DNA of 64,000 bases, taken from Desulfosporosinus acididurans. Lineage in GTDB: Bacteria; Bacillota; Desulfitobacteriia; Desulfitobacteriales; Desulfitobacteriaceae. The notes under the pieces are model-generated. The model was not told the DNA's origin, made no database searches, and was given only the letters and a program-made list of their open reading frames with translations. Made by a program: the position numbers and the translations under genes. Location: contig NZ_LDZY01000001.1 of NCBI RefSeq assembly GCF_001029285.1, forward strand, positions 62,001-126,000, read 5' to 3'. Below, piece by piece: positions 25,652 to 35,295 of the stretch (positions within the stretch are counted from its first letter, which is position 1; each line of letters opens with the position of its first letter).

Positions 25652-27364
25652 TTAACGTGATCTTACTCTTAGCATTTCCTGCCCGTTCTTGTTGAGAATA
25701 TGCGTGGAACAAGCCAAACAGGGATCAAAGGAGTGAATGGTTCTTAAAATCTCGAGGGGCTGATTTTCTATAGCCATGGGGGTATCAAGGAGAGATGCTT
25801 CATAAGCCCCTTTTTGTCCCTTAAGGTCACGCGGAGAAGCGTTCCAAGTTGTGGGTACGACTGCTTGGTAATTGCTGACCTTACCATCTTTGATACGTAC
25901 CCAATGGCCGAGGGCTCCTCTGGGGGCCTCAGAAAAACCAATCCCCTGAGCTTCCTTAGGCCACGTCTGAGGTTCCCATTTTTCGGAGTTAAAGGTTACA
26001 GAGTCACCGGCTTTGATATTGGCAATAAGCTCATTGTAAAACCCGGCCAGATGATCCACACAATATTTAGATTCCAGAGCACGAGCCAAGGTGCGGCCAA
26101 GAGTTGAGAATAAAGCGCTAATTGGTAAATCGAGTTTGCGTAGTGCTTCATCAACCAGACCTTTCATTTCTTGGTTTCCTTTGGCATAGCCTATAACAAA
26201 TCGGGCTAAGGGACCAACTTCCATGGCTTGTCCTTTCCAGCGGGGAGCTTTAATCCAACTATAGGATTTGTTTTCATCAAGGTTAGCATAGGGCGGTTTA
26301 GGTCCATCATACGAAGGGTTTGTTTCGCCATTCCAAGGATGGAGCCCAATAGTTTTGTCATCATACTTATACCAGGAATGAGATACAAATTCTTGGATTT
26401 GGTTAGGATCTTTGAGGTCAACATCATAGACTTTGCTGAGATCGCGATTCAAAATAACGCCACGCGGAAAGAGGAAGTGATCCGGGTCATTGATATCTGT
26501 CGCGGGAAGCCCGCCATATGCCAAATAATTACTCACTCCGCCTCCCCAAAGCTCGTTTTTATAAAAACCGGCGATGGCCAGGATGTCCGGCATAAGGACT
26601 TGATCTACAAAAGTCCGAGCTTCATCAATCTTAGATTTAACAAGATTTAATCGTTCCATATTTATAACATCATTGTCGTTTAAGTTAATAGCACAGGCCA
26701 TTCCGCCGACGGCATAGTTGGGATGAGGATTCTTTCCGCCGAAAATAGTATGGATTTTAACAATTTCCTTTTGCCATTCTAATGCTTGGAGATAGTGCGC
26801 AACCCCCATTAAATTAGCTTCAGGCGGAAGCTTGTATGCCGGATGTCCCCAGTAAGCATTTGCAAATATCCCAAGCTGTCCGCTTTCTACAAAGGTTTTA
26901 ATTTTCTGTTGAACATCCTTAAAATATCCCGGCGATGACAAGGGCCAATTAGAGATTGAAGCGGCAAGAGCCGATGTTTGTGCCGGATCGGCTTTTAGGG
27001 CGCTGACAACATCAATCCAATCGAAGCCGTGGAGATGATAAAAATGTACGATATGATCATGTAAATGAAGAGCAGCAGTCATTATGTTGCGGATAAGGTT
27101 AGCATTTTTGGGTATTTTGATACTTAATGCATCTTCGACTGCCCTGAGGGATGTCAAAGCATGAATATGCGTGCATACACCACAGATTCTTTGAACGAAA
27201 GCCCAGACATCTCGGGGATCGCGGTTTACGACTATTTTCTCAATTCCGCGAAAAATTGTTCCAGAGCTTAAGGCATCTGTAATTTTTGTGCCATCAAGAT
27301 TAACTTCAATTCTCAAATGTCCTTCAATACGTGTAATAGGGTCAATGACTATTCTTTTGGCCAT
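25652..27364 (-). CDS. hyaB: [NiFe] hydrogenase large subunit
   Basis: The catalytic subunit of a group 1 type uptake hydrogenase has 570 residues. The nickel ligands are present: N-terminal [10 protein letters not shown] near residue 59 and C-terminal DPCLACSTH followed by a 15-residue tail that the maturation protease should remove. The opening [21 protein letters not shown] is characteristic. With a Tat-bearing small subunit and cytochrome b, it should sit on the outer face of the membrane and feed electrons from hydrogen into the quinone pool. Confidence 0.97.
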   Translation of the reverse strand: MAKRIVIDPITRIEGHLRIEVNLDGTKITDALSSGTIFRGIEKIVVNRDPRDVWAFVQRICGVCTHIHALTSLRAVEDALSIKIPKNANLIRNIMTAALHLHDHIVHFYHLHGFDWIDVVSALKADPAQTSALAASISNWPLSSPGYFKDVQQKIKTFVESGQLGIFANAYWGHPAYKLPPEANLMGVAHYLQALEWQKEIVKIHTIFGGKNPHPNYAVGGMACAINLNDNDVINMERLNLVKSKIDEARTFVDQVLMPDILAIAGFYKNELWGGGVSNYLAYGGLPATDINDPDHFLFPRGVILNRDLSKVYDVDLKDPNQIQEFVSHSWYKYDDKTIGLHPWNGETNPSYDGPKPPYANLDENKSYSWIKAPRWKGQAMEVGPLARFVIGYAKGNQEMKGLVDEALRKLDLPISALFSTLGRTLARALESKYCVDHLAGFYNELIANIKAGDSVTFNSEKWEPQTWPKEAQGIGFSEAPRGALGHWVRIKDGKVSNYQAVVPTTWNASPRDLKGQKGAYEASLLDTPMAIENQPLEILRTIHSFDPCLACSTHILNKNGQEMLRVRSR

Positions 27365-27421
27365 CTACAATCCCTCTCTAAATCAGTTTTTTTCCCTCAA
27401 TAGATTTCGAGTCAACTAACG

Positions 27422-28528
27422 TTAATTACCAGATTTATCTTTAGGAGAATTATGTGTGGAAGTTTTGCCTGCCTTGCCGGCTGCTGTAGCCAAAGCATGG
27501 GCGCCAGCAGCAGCACCGGCAACTCCTAAGCCAATAAGACCTATTTGATCAGGGTTCTTTCCAATCACATGGTTGGGTACATCCGCGAGATGAGTGTAGA
27601 AAGGTCCCTTATCAAAGAAATGATCTTCTGAACAGCCCAAACAGGGATGGCCAGATTTAATGGGATAGCTAAGGCCATCATTCCATTGGGTAATCGCACA
27701 GGCATTATAAGTTGTCGGACCTTTGCAGCCCATTTTATAGAGGCACCAACCTTGCTTAGCCCCTTCATCATCAAAGGATTCTACAAACTGACCGGCGTCA
27801 AAAAAAGCCCGGCGGTTGCAATTATCATGGATTCGGTGTTGATAAAAAGCTTTGGGACGGCCTTGATTGGTCAATTCAGGCAGCGTACCGAAGGTTAAAT
27901 AATAAACAATCGTACCTGTAATGACTTCGGCGATCGGCGGACAACCAGGAACATTAATTACTGGCTTGTTGGTAATAATTTCTTTAACGGGGACAGCATT
28001 CGTCGGATTAGGTGCTGATCCTTGAACACAGGCATTCACAGCGCAAGAGCCATAGGCTACAACGGCAAGAGCACCTTCGGCAGCTTCCTCTAAGACGCTC
28101 TGGGTCGTTTTCCCCCCAATGGTGCAGTAGACTCCTCCATCACCGGTGGCTACACTGCCTTCGACAACAAGCAAGTATTTGCCGAAGAAATCTTTCATAG
28201 TTTTCTGCTTGGCTGCTTCGGCTTGATCCCCTGCGGCAGCCTGAAGAACTTCCATATAATCAAGAGAAATCATGTTCAAAATCAGATCTGCCACTAAGGG
28301 ATGTCCGGAACGAATAAATGATTCCGAGCAACAGGTACATTCTTGCAAATTAAGGTAAATGACCGGAATACGCGGTTTTGTCTCCATGGCATTGACAATC
28401 TTTGGTAAAGCTGATGCTTCTAAGCCTAACATTGCCCCCATAGCTGTACAAAATTTAAGAAAATTACGGCGTGAAATTCCTTTCTTCAGCGCCCATTGGT
28501 AATAGCTTTCTTTCTCTTCCAAGCTCAT
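27422..28528 (-). CDS. hyaA: [NiFe] hydrogenase small subunit, Tat-exported
   Basis: The iron-sulfur subunit has 368 residues. SRRNFLKFC near residue 19 is a twin-arginine signal for export of the folded dimer. The proximal cluster ligands begin with LQECTCCSES, and the others appear in YGSCAVN, VPGCPPI, HDNCNRR, GCKGPTTYNAC and HPCLGCSE. A C-terminal Gly/Ala-rich hydrophobic segment (about 335-355) anchors it in the membrane. It is first in the operon, with GAGGGGGCG before the ATG. Confidence 0.96.
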   Translation of the reverse strand: MSLEEKESYYQWALKKGISRRNFLKFCTAMGAMLGLEASALPKIVNAMETKPRIPVIYLNLQECTCCSESFIRSGHPLVADLILNMISLDYMEVLQAAAGDQAEAAKQKTMKDFFGKYLLVVEGSVATGDGGVYCTIGGKTTQSVLEEAAEGALAVVAYGSCAVNACVQGSAPNPTNAVPVKEIITNKPVINVPGCPPIAEVITGTIVYYLTFGTLPELTNQGRPKAFYQHRIHDNCNRRAFFDAGQFVESFDDEGAKQGWCLYKMGCKGPTTYNACAITQWNDGLSYPIKSGHPCLGCSEDHFFDKGPFYTHLADVPNHVIGKNPDQIGLIGLGVAGAAAGAHALATAAGKAGKTSTHNSPKDKSGN

Positions 28529-28648
28529 CGCCCCCTCTTTATAACCATTCGCTCTCTATATTTCCCTTATTATTTAAATATTCGCCAAAAAGAGATAAAT
28601 TCCTTCGTTCAATTTAAAATAATTTTCAACTAATATTTATTAATACAA

Positions 28649-28681
28649 AAAACCTCCACCCGCAATTTGGAAGGAGGTTTT
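28649..28681 (-). terminator. Second terminator of the GNAT operon
   Basis: AAAACCTCC and GGAGGTTTT form the stem, followed on the minus strand by TTTTGTATTAAT. It backs up the hairpin at 28693-28731. Confidence 0.75.
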
Positions 28682-28692
28682 AGAATAACCAT

Positions 28693-28731
28693 AAAAAACG
28701 CCCCAACCATTTTGACTGGCGGGGCGTTTTT
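28693..28731 (-). terminator. First terminator of the GNAT operon
   Basis: AAAAAACGCCCC and GGGGCGTTTTT form a stem directly after the stop at 28734. Confidence 0.88.
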
Positions 28732-28733
28732 AT

Positions 28734-29621
28734 CTAATCAAAGGCTAAGCCCAGATATCCAAAATTCTCCTGAGAATTAGTCCCTTCAAATTCCTCAGGT
28801 GCCTTAATCATTCCAAAAGGACGCACAATTCCCTCTAAATACTTGCCAAAACGAGGATGGGTACGCAGAACATATTCATCTGCCGGTATTTCCTGAACTA
28901 TCTGTTTAATAGCTGGGACCATTAAATCTGCCGGAATTAAAATCTCTTTGATTAGTACCTTCTGAGGACTTAGTCTTTCAACCGCTAAGCATCCCGCAAT
29001 TTTTTCAATATTTATGGCATAAATGTCTGCTCCGGAAAGTTGAGACAGTTTTTTTTGGTAAACAATGTCCTCATCTGAGTAAGAAATATAGGAACTACCC
29101 TGAAGTTGATGATTCCTGCGACGATTATAATCCTCAGGTGTGATAGGGTAAATTCGACACTCGCCCTGTTGATAAACCGGTAAGGCAGCTACACTGCTGT
29201 AATTAAGTTGAGTCTCCTTAATATAGAATCCATTACGGAACCCCAGTTTACGGTAAAAGTCAAATAGTTTCAGACTTGCCGGAACCAGCACGAAAACCTC
29301 GGCTTTAGACGGTTTAAGATATTGGCAGCTGTAGTCAATTAACTTAGAAGCCAGACCTTGATTCTGGTATTCCGGGACTGTAGCAATAGCATAGAGCATA
29401 GCGGTACTATAACTACAATGTTCAGAAATCACGGTTTTAACCGGCATCATTGTGAGCATTGCTAATATTTGCCTGTCATTAAGCAAAACAGCTGTTTCAT
29501 CTGCCTTATACCTATGGGCAAAAAAGAAATTGATATAACGCTCAGGATCACCAAAACAAAGTTTCCATATTTCTTTTTGTTGTTTTTCCTCACCTATTTC
29601 AGCCAACCGCATTTCATGCAT
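28734..29621 (-). CDS. GNAT-family N-acetyltransferase (Eis-like)
   Basis: The N-terminal 150 residues form a GNAT domain with the acetyl-CoA loop ATVPEYQNQGLASKLI near residue 80. The C-terminal half resembles the sterol-carrier-like part of Eis-type enzymes. The 295 residues are shorter than full Eis proteins. The acceptor is unknown. It is 37 bases after the DUF2156 gene on the same strand, so the two form an operon that ends at tandem terminators. Confidence 0.82.
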   Translation of the reverse strand: MHEMRLAEIGEEKQQKEIWKLCFGDPERYINFFFAHRYKADETAVLLNDRQILAMLTMMPVKTVISEHCSYSTAMLYAIATVPEYQNQGLASKLIDYSCQYLKPSKAEVFVLVPASLKLFDFYRKLGFRNGFYIKETQLNYSSVAALPVYQQGECRIYPITPEDYNRRRNHQLQGSSYISYSDEDIVYQKKLSQLSGADIYAINIEKIAGCLAVERLSPQKVLIKEILIPADLMVPAIKQIVQEIPADEYVLRTHPRFGKYLEGIVRPFGMIKAPEEFEGTNSQENFGYLGLAFD

Positions 29622-29658
29622 TGAACTTTAATCTCCACCTGACTGTCTATAAAATTAT

Positions 29659-30561
29659 TTACCCTTCAAAATAAGTACCCAGATGTTTTTCTTCCATTTT
29701 GTCCGGATGATAAGACAGTTTTGCTTTTCTTAACCCTTCAACACCCATATCTTCCTCACGATTTACATACACTAGATCAGGGTACTTCTCCTTAATAGTT
29801 GCCGCAAACTCACGATTTATCATTTGATAAGCCCCCGGAATGTAACCAAATGCTTTTTCAACATGAATAACATACGTATCTGAATTTAGTTTTTCCCCCA
29901 TTGTATAGGCGATTACTTTGCCTTCTAACCGAATCAGTCCGCCCTCTATACTTAGTTCGGCAAAATTATTGAAGCAACGGCGGACAGCGCAGTTTTCCTC
30001 AGCAATACTTCCTTCATCGCAGGGATTAATTTTACACCATTCTTTATTCATTTCCCAACAATCAGAAAGGTTATCTAAGGTGATTTTTTCAAAAGCCCAG
30101 TCCTGATTTTCCTTCTTGAATCGATTAATATAATTTCGTTTTGAGTGAAGAGAATTGCCCGCAAGAGAAACAAGCTTGTCTAAGAAATAAACATAATCGA
30201 AACTATCGCGCATCTCACGATATTCAAAGTGCTCGGGATACAAGGAATTTAGCTGTTTTATATTTTCAGGTGAAAGCCCGGCTAAAACAAATTCATGTCC
30301 GCAGGAGACGGCATCTTGCTTCATAGCCTCAAATACAATCATAAGATTTCCTGACCCAGCAGGGTAAAAATAATAGGTTACATCATCCATAACTCCTTTG
30401 ACCACCAAAAAACCATCTACCTGGGCAACACGATAGTGATAGATCTTTGACCAGGCAAATATATTGGTAAAGTTCTGATGGCATCCACTCAAATCAGCTG
30501 CAGTAAGAAGTGGTTCCATCCATTTTTTGTCGTCTAAATCTACATCTTTAAAGTCAATCAT
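29659..30561 (-). CDS. DUF2156 (phosphatidylglycerol lysyltransferase C-terminal-like) protein
   Basis: The 300 residues resemble the soluble GNAT-like domain of aminoacyl-phosphatidylglycerol synthases, without the membrane flippase part. Typical segments are the start IDFKDVDLDDKKWMEPLL, the RNYINRFKKEN basic patch and the end NREEDMGVEGLRKAKLSYHP. Stand-alone members may transfer amino acids or acyl groups to an unknown acceptor. GGAGAAAAT precedes the ATG. The adjacent GNAT gene suggests a shared modification role (inference). Confidence 0.85.
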   Translation of the reverse strand: MIDFKDVDLDDKKWMEPLLTAADLSGCHQNFTNIFAWSKIYHYRVAQVDGFLVVKGVMDDVTYYFYPAGSGNLMIVFEAMKQDAVSCGHEFVLAGLSPENIKQLNSLYPEHFEYREMRDSFDYVYFLDKLVSLAGNSLHSKRNYINRFKKENQDWAFEKITLDNLSDCWEMNKEWCKINPCDEGSIAEENCAVRRCFNNFAELSIEGGLIRLEGKVIAYTMGEKLNSDTYVIHVEKAFGYIPGAYQMINREFAATIKEKYPDLVYVNREEDMGVEGLRKAKLSYHPDKMEEKHLGTYFEG

Positions 30562-30786
30562 ATTTTCTCCGCCAATCTGTCTTAGTTCATCTTAATCGAC
30601 CAAAATATACTATACCACATCTTACAAAATTCCCTTAGCGGAATTTAAAAAAAGTCACAGATTCACTATTGTTCATTAGTATTCCCCATACCATAGTTCG
30701 AATAGACACCCACAAGAATCTAAATTCCAAATTACATTTACCATAATACAGGGTAATTAATCAATATATTTAATCTATGCCATTTT

Positions 30787-30815
30787 TTGCATTTTATTTT
30801 GATTAGGTTTATAAT
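30787..30815 (+). promoter_or_regulatory. Sigma-A promoter of the radical SAM gene
   Basis: TTGCAT and a consensus TATAAT are separated by 17 bases, 40 bases before the ATG. The rest of 30562-30854 holds nothing else I can support. Confidence 0.65.
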
Positions 30816-30854
30816 CATAAAAATTAAATTTTATTTAACAGAAGGGAGTTAGCT

Positions 30855-32345
30855 ATGAGAATACTTTTTGTTTACCCACAATACCCAGTTACATATTGGG
30901 GATTTCAGTATGCCTTGAAATTTGTATCAAAGAAGGCTAGCTTTCCGCCTCTTGGACTGGCTACTGTTGCTGCCATGTTTCCAGACGATGATGAAAAGCG
31001 CTTGATTGACATGAATGTAACGACACTAAAAGATAAAGATTTATTGTGGGCTGATTACGTAATGCTTAGTGCCATGGCCGTTCAGAGAGAATCAACGAGA
31101 GAAGTGATTGATCGCTGCAAAGCTCTCGGTATAAAAACAGTCGCTGGCGGACCTCTATTTACCGCTGAACCTGAAATTTATGATGATGTTGATCATCTTT
31201 TATTAAATGAGGGTGAACTTACCATACCGAAATTTATCCATGACCTTAATGAGAATAAAGCACAACATATTTATACGTCTGATCAATGGGCAGACCTGCG
31301 TGATACTCCTGTACCTATATGGAAACTTATCGATCAAAAAAGGTATTCAACGATGAACATTCAATATTCACGCGGATGTCCTTTTAACTGCGATTTTTGT
31401 AATGTAACCAGCTTATTTGGACACATACCACGAACAAAGGACGCCCCGCAATTAATTAGGGAGTTAAACGCCCTTTATGAATCCGGTTGGCGTGGCGGAG
31501 TTTTTTTTGTCGATGATAATTTTATTGGCAATAAACGAAAGCTTATGAAAGATATTCTCCCAGCCCTGATTAACTGGATGAGGGAAAAAAACTATCCGTT
31601 TGCCTTTTTAACTGAAACCTCAATCAACCTTGCCGATGACGATACCTTAATGGAAATGATGGTTAAAGCCGGTTTTAATACCGTATTTATAGGCATCGAA
31701 TCTCCAAATGAAAGCAGTTTAGCCGAGTGTAACAAAGTACAAAACAAAAACAGAGATTTAATTTCAAGTGTAAAGAAAATTCAGCACTCTGGTCTACAAG
31801 TTCATGGCGGCTTCATTGTTGGTTTCGACAATGACAATAGTTCGATCTTCGATAGCCTTATTGATTTTATCCAGCAAAGTGGGATCGCTGCTGCTATGGT
31901 TGGGTTGTTAAACGCTCCTAACGGAACTAAATTGTATCAGCGTTTAGCCGGTGAAGGCAGATTATTAAAAGGGTTTACAGGAGATAATACAGATTTTAGT
32001 ATGAATTTTATTCCCAAGATGGATCGAGAAACTCTGGTCAAAGGATATCAAAGAATTGTCAACACTATCTATTCTCCGAGTCGTTATTATGAAAGAATCC
32101 TTGTGTTTCTGAAAGAATACAAACCCATCGCCTCCACCACAGGCCCTTTAAGTTTTAATCATATTTTAGCCTTTTTAAAATCAATCATTCGCTTAGGAAT
32201 TATTGAGAAAGAGAGGCGGTATTATTGGAGACTTATTTTCTGGTCACTAATGAAACGACCTAAAGTCTTCCCTTTAGCGATTACTCTGTCAATTTATGGT
32301 TATCATTTTCGAAAGGTGTTTGAAAACACAGCTCTAGAGAGCTAA
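30855..32345 (+). CDS. B12-binding radical SAM protein with DUF4070 tail
   Basis: The N-terminal 150 residues are a cobalamin-binding-type domain (start ILFVYPQYPVTYWGFQYAL). Residues 165-370 hold a radical SAM domain with the 4Fe-4S motif in RGCPFNCDFCNV (CxxxCxxC). The rest matches the DUF4070 end of this class. Members methylate or rearrange unreactive carbons, often in lipid or hopanoid-like products. There is no neighbour to show the substrate. GAAGGGAG precedes the ATG. Confidence 0.9.
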   Translation: MRILFVYPQYPVTYWGFQYALKFVSKKASFPPLGLATVAAMFPDDDEKRLIDMNVTTLKDKDLLWADYVMLSAMAVQRESTREVIDRCKALGIKTVAGGPLFTAEPEIYDDVDHLLLNEGELTIPKFIHDLNENKAQHIYTSDQWADLRDTPVPIWKLIDQKRYSTMNIQYSRGCPFNCDFCNVTSLFGHIPRTKDAPQLIRELNALYESGWRGGVFFVDDNFIGNKRKLMKDILPALINWMREKNYPFAFLTETSINLADDDTLMEMMVKAGFNTVFIGIESPNESSLAECNKVQNKNRDLISSVKKIQHSGLQVHGGFIVGFDNDNSSIFDSLIDFIQQSGIAAAMVGLLNAPNGTKLYQRLAGEGRLLKGFTGDNTDFSMNFIPKMDRETLVKGYQRIVNTIYSPSRYYERILVFLKEYKPIASTTGPLSFNHILAFLKSIIRLGIIEKERRYYWRLIFWSLMKRPKVFPLAITLSIYGYHFRKVFENTALES

Positions 32346-32448
32346 TAGTTCGCTTAAATACACATCAAATTTTTTTTCATTTCTCGGATCCTGAAAAACT
32401 AAGTGAGCAGTTCGAATACAAATTATAGGTTTTTAACGAAAACCTTAG

Positions 32449-32507
32449 ACAAAATGCATTAAGCAAAAGTCCGGCAATATGCCGGACTTTTGCTTAATGC
32501 ATTTTGT
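32449..32507. terminator. Long perfect terminator hairpin between convergent genes
   Basis: The two arms of 28 bases are perfectly complementary and separated by ATA. The core reads AAGTCCGGCA / TGCCGGACTT and the base is ACAAAATGCATT / AATGCATTTTGT. It serves the radical SAM gene and the chemoreceptor gene. Confidence 0.85.
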
Positions 32508-32523
32508 TGTTCCACTTCTCAAA

Positions 32524-33591
32524 TTATTTTGACACGGAGGTTAACTTTTCCCCTACCAATTTAAGGCTCTCTAATTTCTGGGACAAATCTTGAGTGGCAG
32601 TTGCTTGCTCTTTAGTTATCACATTACTCTGCTCAACATTTTTTTGCACGCGAATGACTGAATCACGAAATCTCTTAAGCATCTCATCAATATCCTTAAC
32701 CGACTTATTGCTCTCCACGGCCAGTTTGCGTACTTCCTCAGCCACCACAGAAAAACCCCGTCCATGTTCCCCTACACGAGCAGCCTCAATTGCCGCATTG
32801 AGGCCCAATAAGTTCGTTTGCTGAGCCACCCTGCGAATTACTTGTAATATTTCTGAAATACCATTAACCTCTTGAGTGGCAATTTGGGCGATATTAAAGG
32901 ATTCTTCGCTTGAAGCGGCTAGTTCCTCAGAAGAGGCCGCTAATTCCTCAACAAAAGCAGCTGATTGTTCCAGTTCCGAATAAAGTTCTGTTAACACCTG
33001 TTCGTATCGTTGCGTTTTTTCTCGCTCTCTCACTGAGACTTGCGCTATTTTTAACGCCTCGGTTATAGCACGCTTTACTGCCAATTGACCCGATTCAAGG
33101 AGGTCCAACATGTATCCGCCCTGTTCCTTAGCTGCCGTATATCCGCCTTTGTCCCCTGTAATAGCCTTAACACCGATTTTGCTTAATTGTTCCAATATTT
33201 TGGGAATTTCTTTAATAGTAGTCCATGGCCTAACATATATTGCCGTTTCACCGACAACGAAGTCTGAATCATCCATATCATCTAAAAATCCTTTATGAGC
33301 CACCACACCCACTTTTGCCGCTCCACCGGCAATCAAACGCTGAACTGCTTCCAACATCTCAGCAATAGTCATGGTCAGCCCAACAACAGGCTTATCGGTA
33401 TACTCTTTTAACATATCAACCATAAGGCCTCTGCTGATCATAACATCCGCTTGAGGATTGGCTCTAACTACCTCTGAACCTCGATCAAAGCTTACCACTT
33501 CGATAGGAAACGATAAATTGAGCTCATGCATCACCTGTCCCGCAACTTGAGCCATATCAGGCGTCAAAGCTACAAAAAAAATGGAATTCAT
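32524..33591 (-). CDS. Soluble chemoreceptor with PrpR_N-type sensor domain
   Basis: Residues 1-175 match the PrpR_N sensory domain of propionate-type regulators ([24 protein letters not shown]). Residues 220-355 form a short methyl-accepting signalling domain with the conserved hairpin tip [39 protein letters not shown] (given in two parts: [20 protein letters not shown] and [19 protein letters not shown]). There is no membrane segment, so it should sense an internal metabolite and feed a CheA/CheW array. GAGGGGG precedes the ATG. Confidence 0.88.
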   Translation of the reverse strand: MNSIFFVALTPDMAQVAGQVMHELNLSFPIEVVSFDRGSEVVRANPQADVMISRGLMVDMLKEYTDKPVVGLTMTIAEMLEAVQRLIAGGAAKVGVVAHKGFLDDMDDSDFVVGETAIYVRPWTTIKEIPKILEQLSKIGVKAITGDKGGYTAAKEQGGYMLDLLESGQLAVKRAITEALKIAQVSVREREKTQRYEQVLTELYSELEQSAAFVEELAASSEELAASSEESFNIAQIATQEVNGISEILQVIRRVAQQTNLLGLNAAIEAARVGEHGRGFSVVAEEVRKLAVESNKSVKDIDEMLKRFRDSVIRVQKNVEQSNVITKEQATATQDLSQKLESLKLVGEKLTSVSK

Positions 33592-33835
33592 GATTTTGTT
33601 TCCCCCTCGTTAAACTAGGTTATTCCCCTTTTTCTGGATTTTTGGGCGAACATTTATGAATTAAACCGGAGCAATAATGAAAACGACCGGAGTATTTTCA
33701 TACTTCTATAATTTATATTATTAATTCATATAATTCTACTTCCAACAACAAATATCCTGCATTCGTTACATAATTCGTAAAATATTTGCCTGAAGCGACG
33801 TAATATGTGAATACTTTTGTGAATCATCATCCTCC

Positions 33836-33866
33836 AAAAAAGTTAGCCCTGGCGAACTGCCGGGGC
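33836..33866 (-). terminator. Terminator of the alcohol dehydrogenase relic
   Basis: GCCCTGGC pairs imperfectly with GCCGGGGC, followed on the minus strand by TAACTTTTTT. The rest of 33592-33896 shows only the upstream region of the chemoreceptor gene. Confidence 0.75.
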
Positions 33867-33896
33867 ATGTATTGACCATCTGGGGATACCTTTAGA

Positions 33897-34750
33897 CTAA
33901 GGTCTCAACACGACTTTGATGCAACTGTCAAGCTTTTGGTCAAATAGTTCATAAGCCTTTTCTCCCTCGGTTAGCGACATTCGATGAGTTATTATATCCG
34001 TTGCATCAAACTCATTCTTAATGATCATCTCTAAAATACGATCTATGTACGAATGTGCGGGACATTGGCCCATTTTCAGGGTAACATTTCTGGAAAAGAA
34101 ATCGCCAAAGGGAAAATTATTATATCTCGCTCCATAGACACCAACCACAGATATTGTTCCCCCCTTACGGACTGCCTGTGAGGCAATTTCAAGGGCCGAT
34201 TTTGAGCCTCCTTGAATTTTCAGGAGAGTTTCTATTTTTTCGACTGAAGACATTTCCCCATCCATCCCAACACAATCAATAACTACGTCCGCTCCGCCAT
34301 GGGTTATTTCTTTGATGTATTCTCCGGTATTATCATAGTCATCAAAATTTATCACTTCAACTTTGTTATACTTTCGGGCATGTTCCAACCTGTAATTCAG
34401 ATTATCCACTGCTATGATTCTATCTGCCCCCATCAAGGCAGCCCACTTTTGGGTAAGTAAACCTACCGGTCCGCAACCTAAAACTACTACGATATCCCCC
34501 TTTTTCACACCGCCATTTTCTACCCCCCAGTACGAAGTCGGCAGTATGTCTGTTAGAAAAAGCACTTGTTCATCGGAAAGATTTTCCGGAACTATTCTTG
34601 GCCCAACGTTGGCATAGGGTACTCTCAGGTACTCTGCCTGACCACCGTCGTAGCCGCCCATTATATAATGTCATCGGCCTTCATAATTGTAGAATCTTCA
34701 ACATTTTTAACCTCGACGTGATTGACTCCTTGAAATGTAATTGCTTTCAT
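33897..34750 (-). pseudogene. Zinc-dependent alcohol dehydrogenase, internally deleted
   Basis: The 5' end is intact: AAGGAACTAAGGG, then ATG at 34750 and MKAITFQGVNHVEVKNVE up to ADDII, where a TAA follows. The sequence then jumps, in another frame, to MGGYDGGQAEYLRVPYANVG, which continues to a normal C-terminus with the Rossmann motif VLGCGPVGLLTQ. About 100 residues of the GroES-like domain, including the catalytic zinc ligands, are missing. A 254-residue open frame from 34661 remains but should be catalytically dead. The terminator is preserved. Confidence 0.85.
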
Positions 34751-34902
34751 TCCCTTAGTTCCTTTCTGGTATTTTTATTATCTTTTCATTTTCGTAATAA
34801 TTCATACCTTCTTTCTGCCCCATCTTCTGTTTTAAATGGCAGTGTACAATTTCAGGAACCTTGTTCACTTAAATCCATAAATTGAATTAAGGGGGGATAA
34901 GA

Positions 34903-35163
34903 ATGACAGAAGAGATTCGATGTGTCCATTGCGATAAAAAAAGCAATCAGGATCAATGGTTTATCACAACAGCTTATGCTTTAAACATAAGCATTGAAGA
35001 GGTTATAAATCGAGATCAGCCAGTTTTAGTATATTTTTGTCCCAATTGCGGTTTGCCCAATACACGAATAAAAGAAAGCCATGAAGAAATGCCCGCCGAG
35101 GAAGAGATTGAAGCAATCAATGAAGAGGTAACCAATAACAAGTCAGATTTTGAGAGCGAGTGA
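34903..35163 (+). CDS. Small zinc-ribbon protein, 86 residues
   Basis: Two cysteine pairs, CVHC at residues 7-10 and CPNC near 48-51, suggest one zinc site. The second half is strongly acidic. I do not recognise a named family. An AAGGGGGG site precedes the ATG and a terminator follows 24 bases after the stop. It stands between the dehydrogenase relic and the amidohydrolase. Confidence 0.65.
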   Translation: MTEEIRCVHCDKKSNQDQWFITTAYALNISIEEVINRDQPVLVYFCPNCGLPNTRIKESHEEMPAEEEIEAINEEVTNNKSDFESE

Positions 35164-35186
35164 ACCCTAGATTATTCATGTTAAGC

Positions 35187-35210
35187 AAAAAGACGCCGAA
35201 AGCGTCTTTT
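35187..35210 (+). terminator. Intrinsic terminator after the zinc-ribbon gene
   Basis: Arms AAAAGACGC and GCGTCTTTT enclose a six-base loop. Confidence 0.85.
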
Positions 35211-35295
35211 GAGTTTAAGCTTAATTTTATCTGGATAATTTCATAATCTCCTAATGATTATGACAAACTAAAACTACGAAAGGGGGAAAGATCTT

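Noticed and set aside
35250-35266. Possible PerR-like box before the amidohydrolase
   Set aside because: CCTAATGATTATGA matches only about 11 of 14 positions, which is common by chance in AT-rich DNA.
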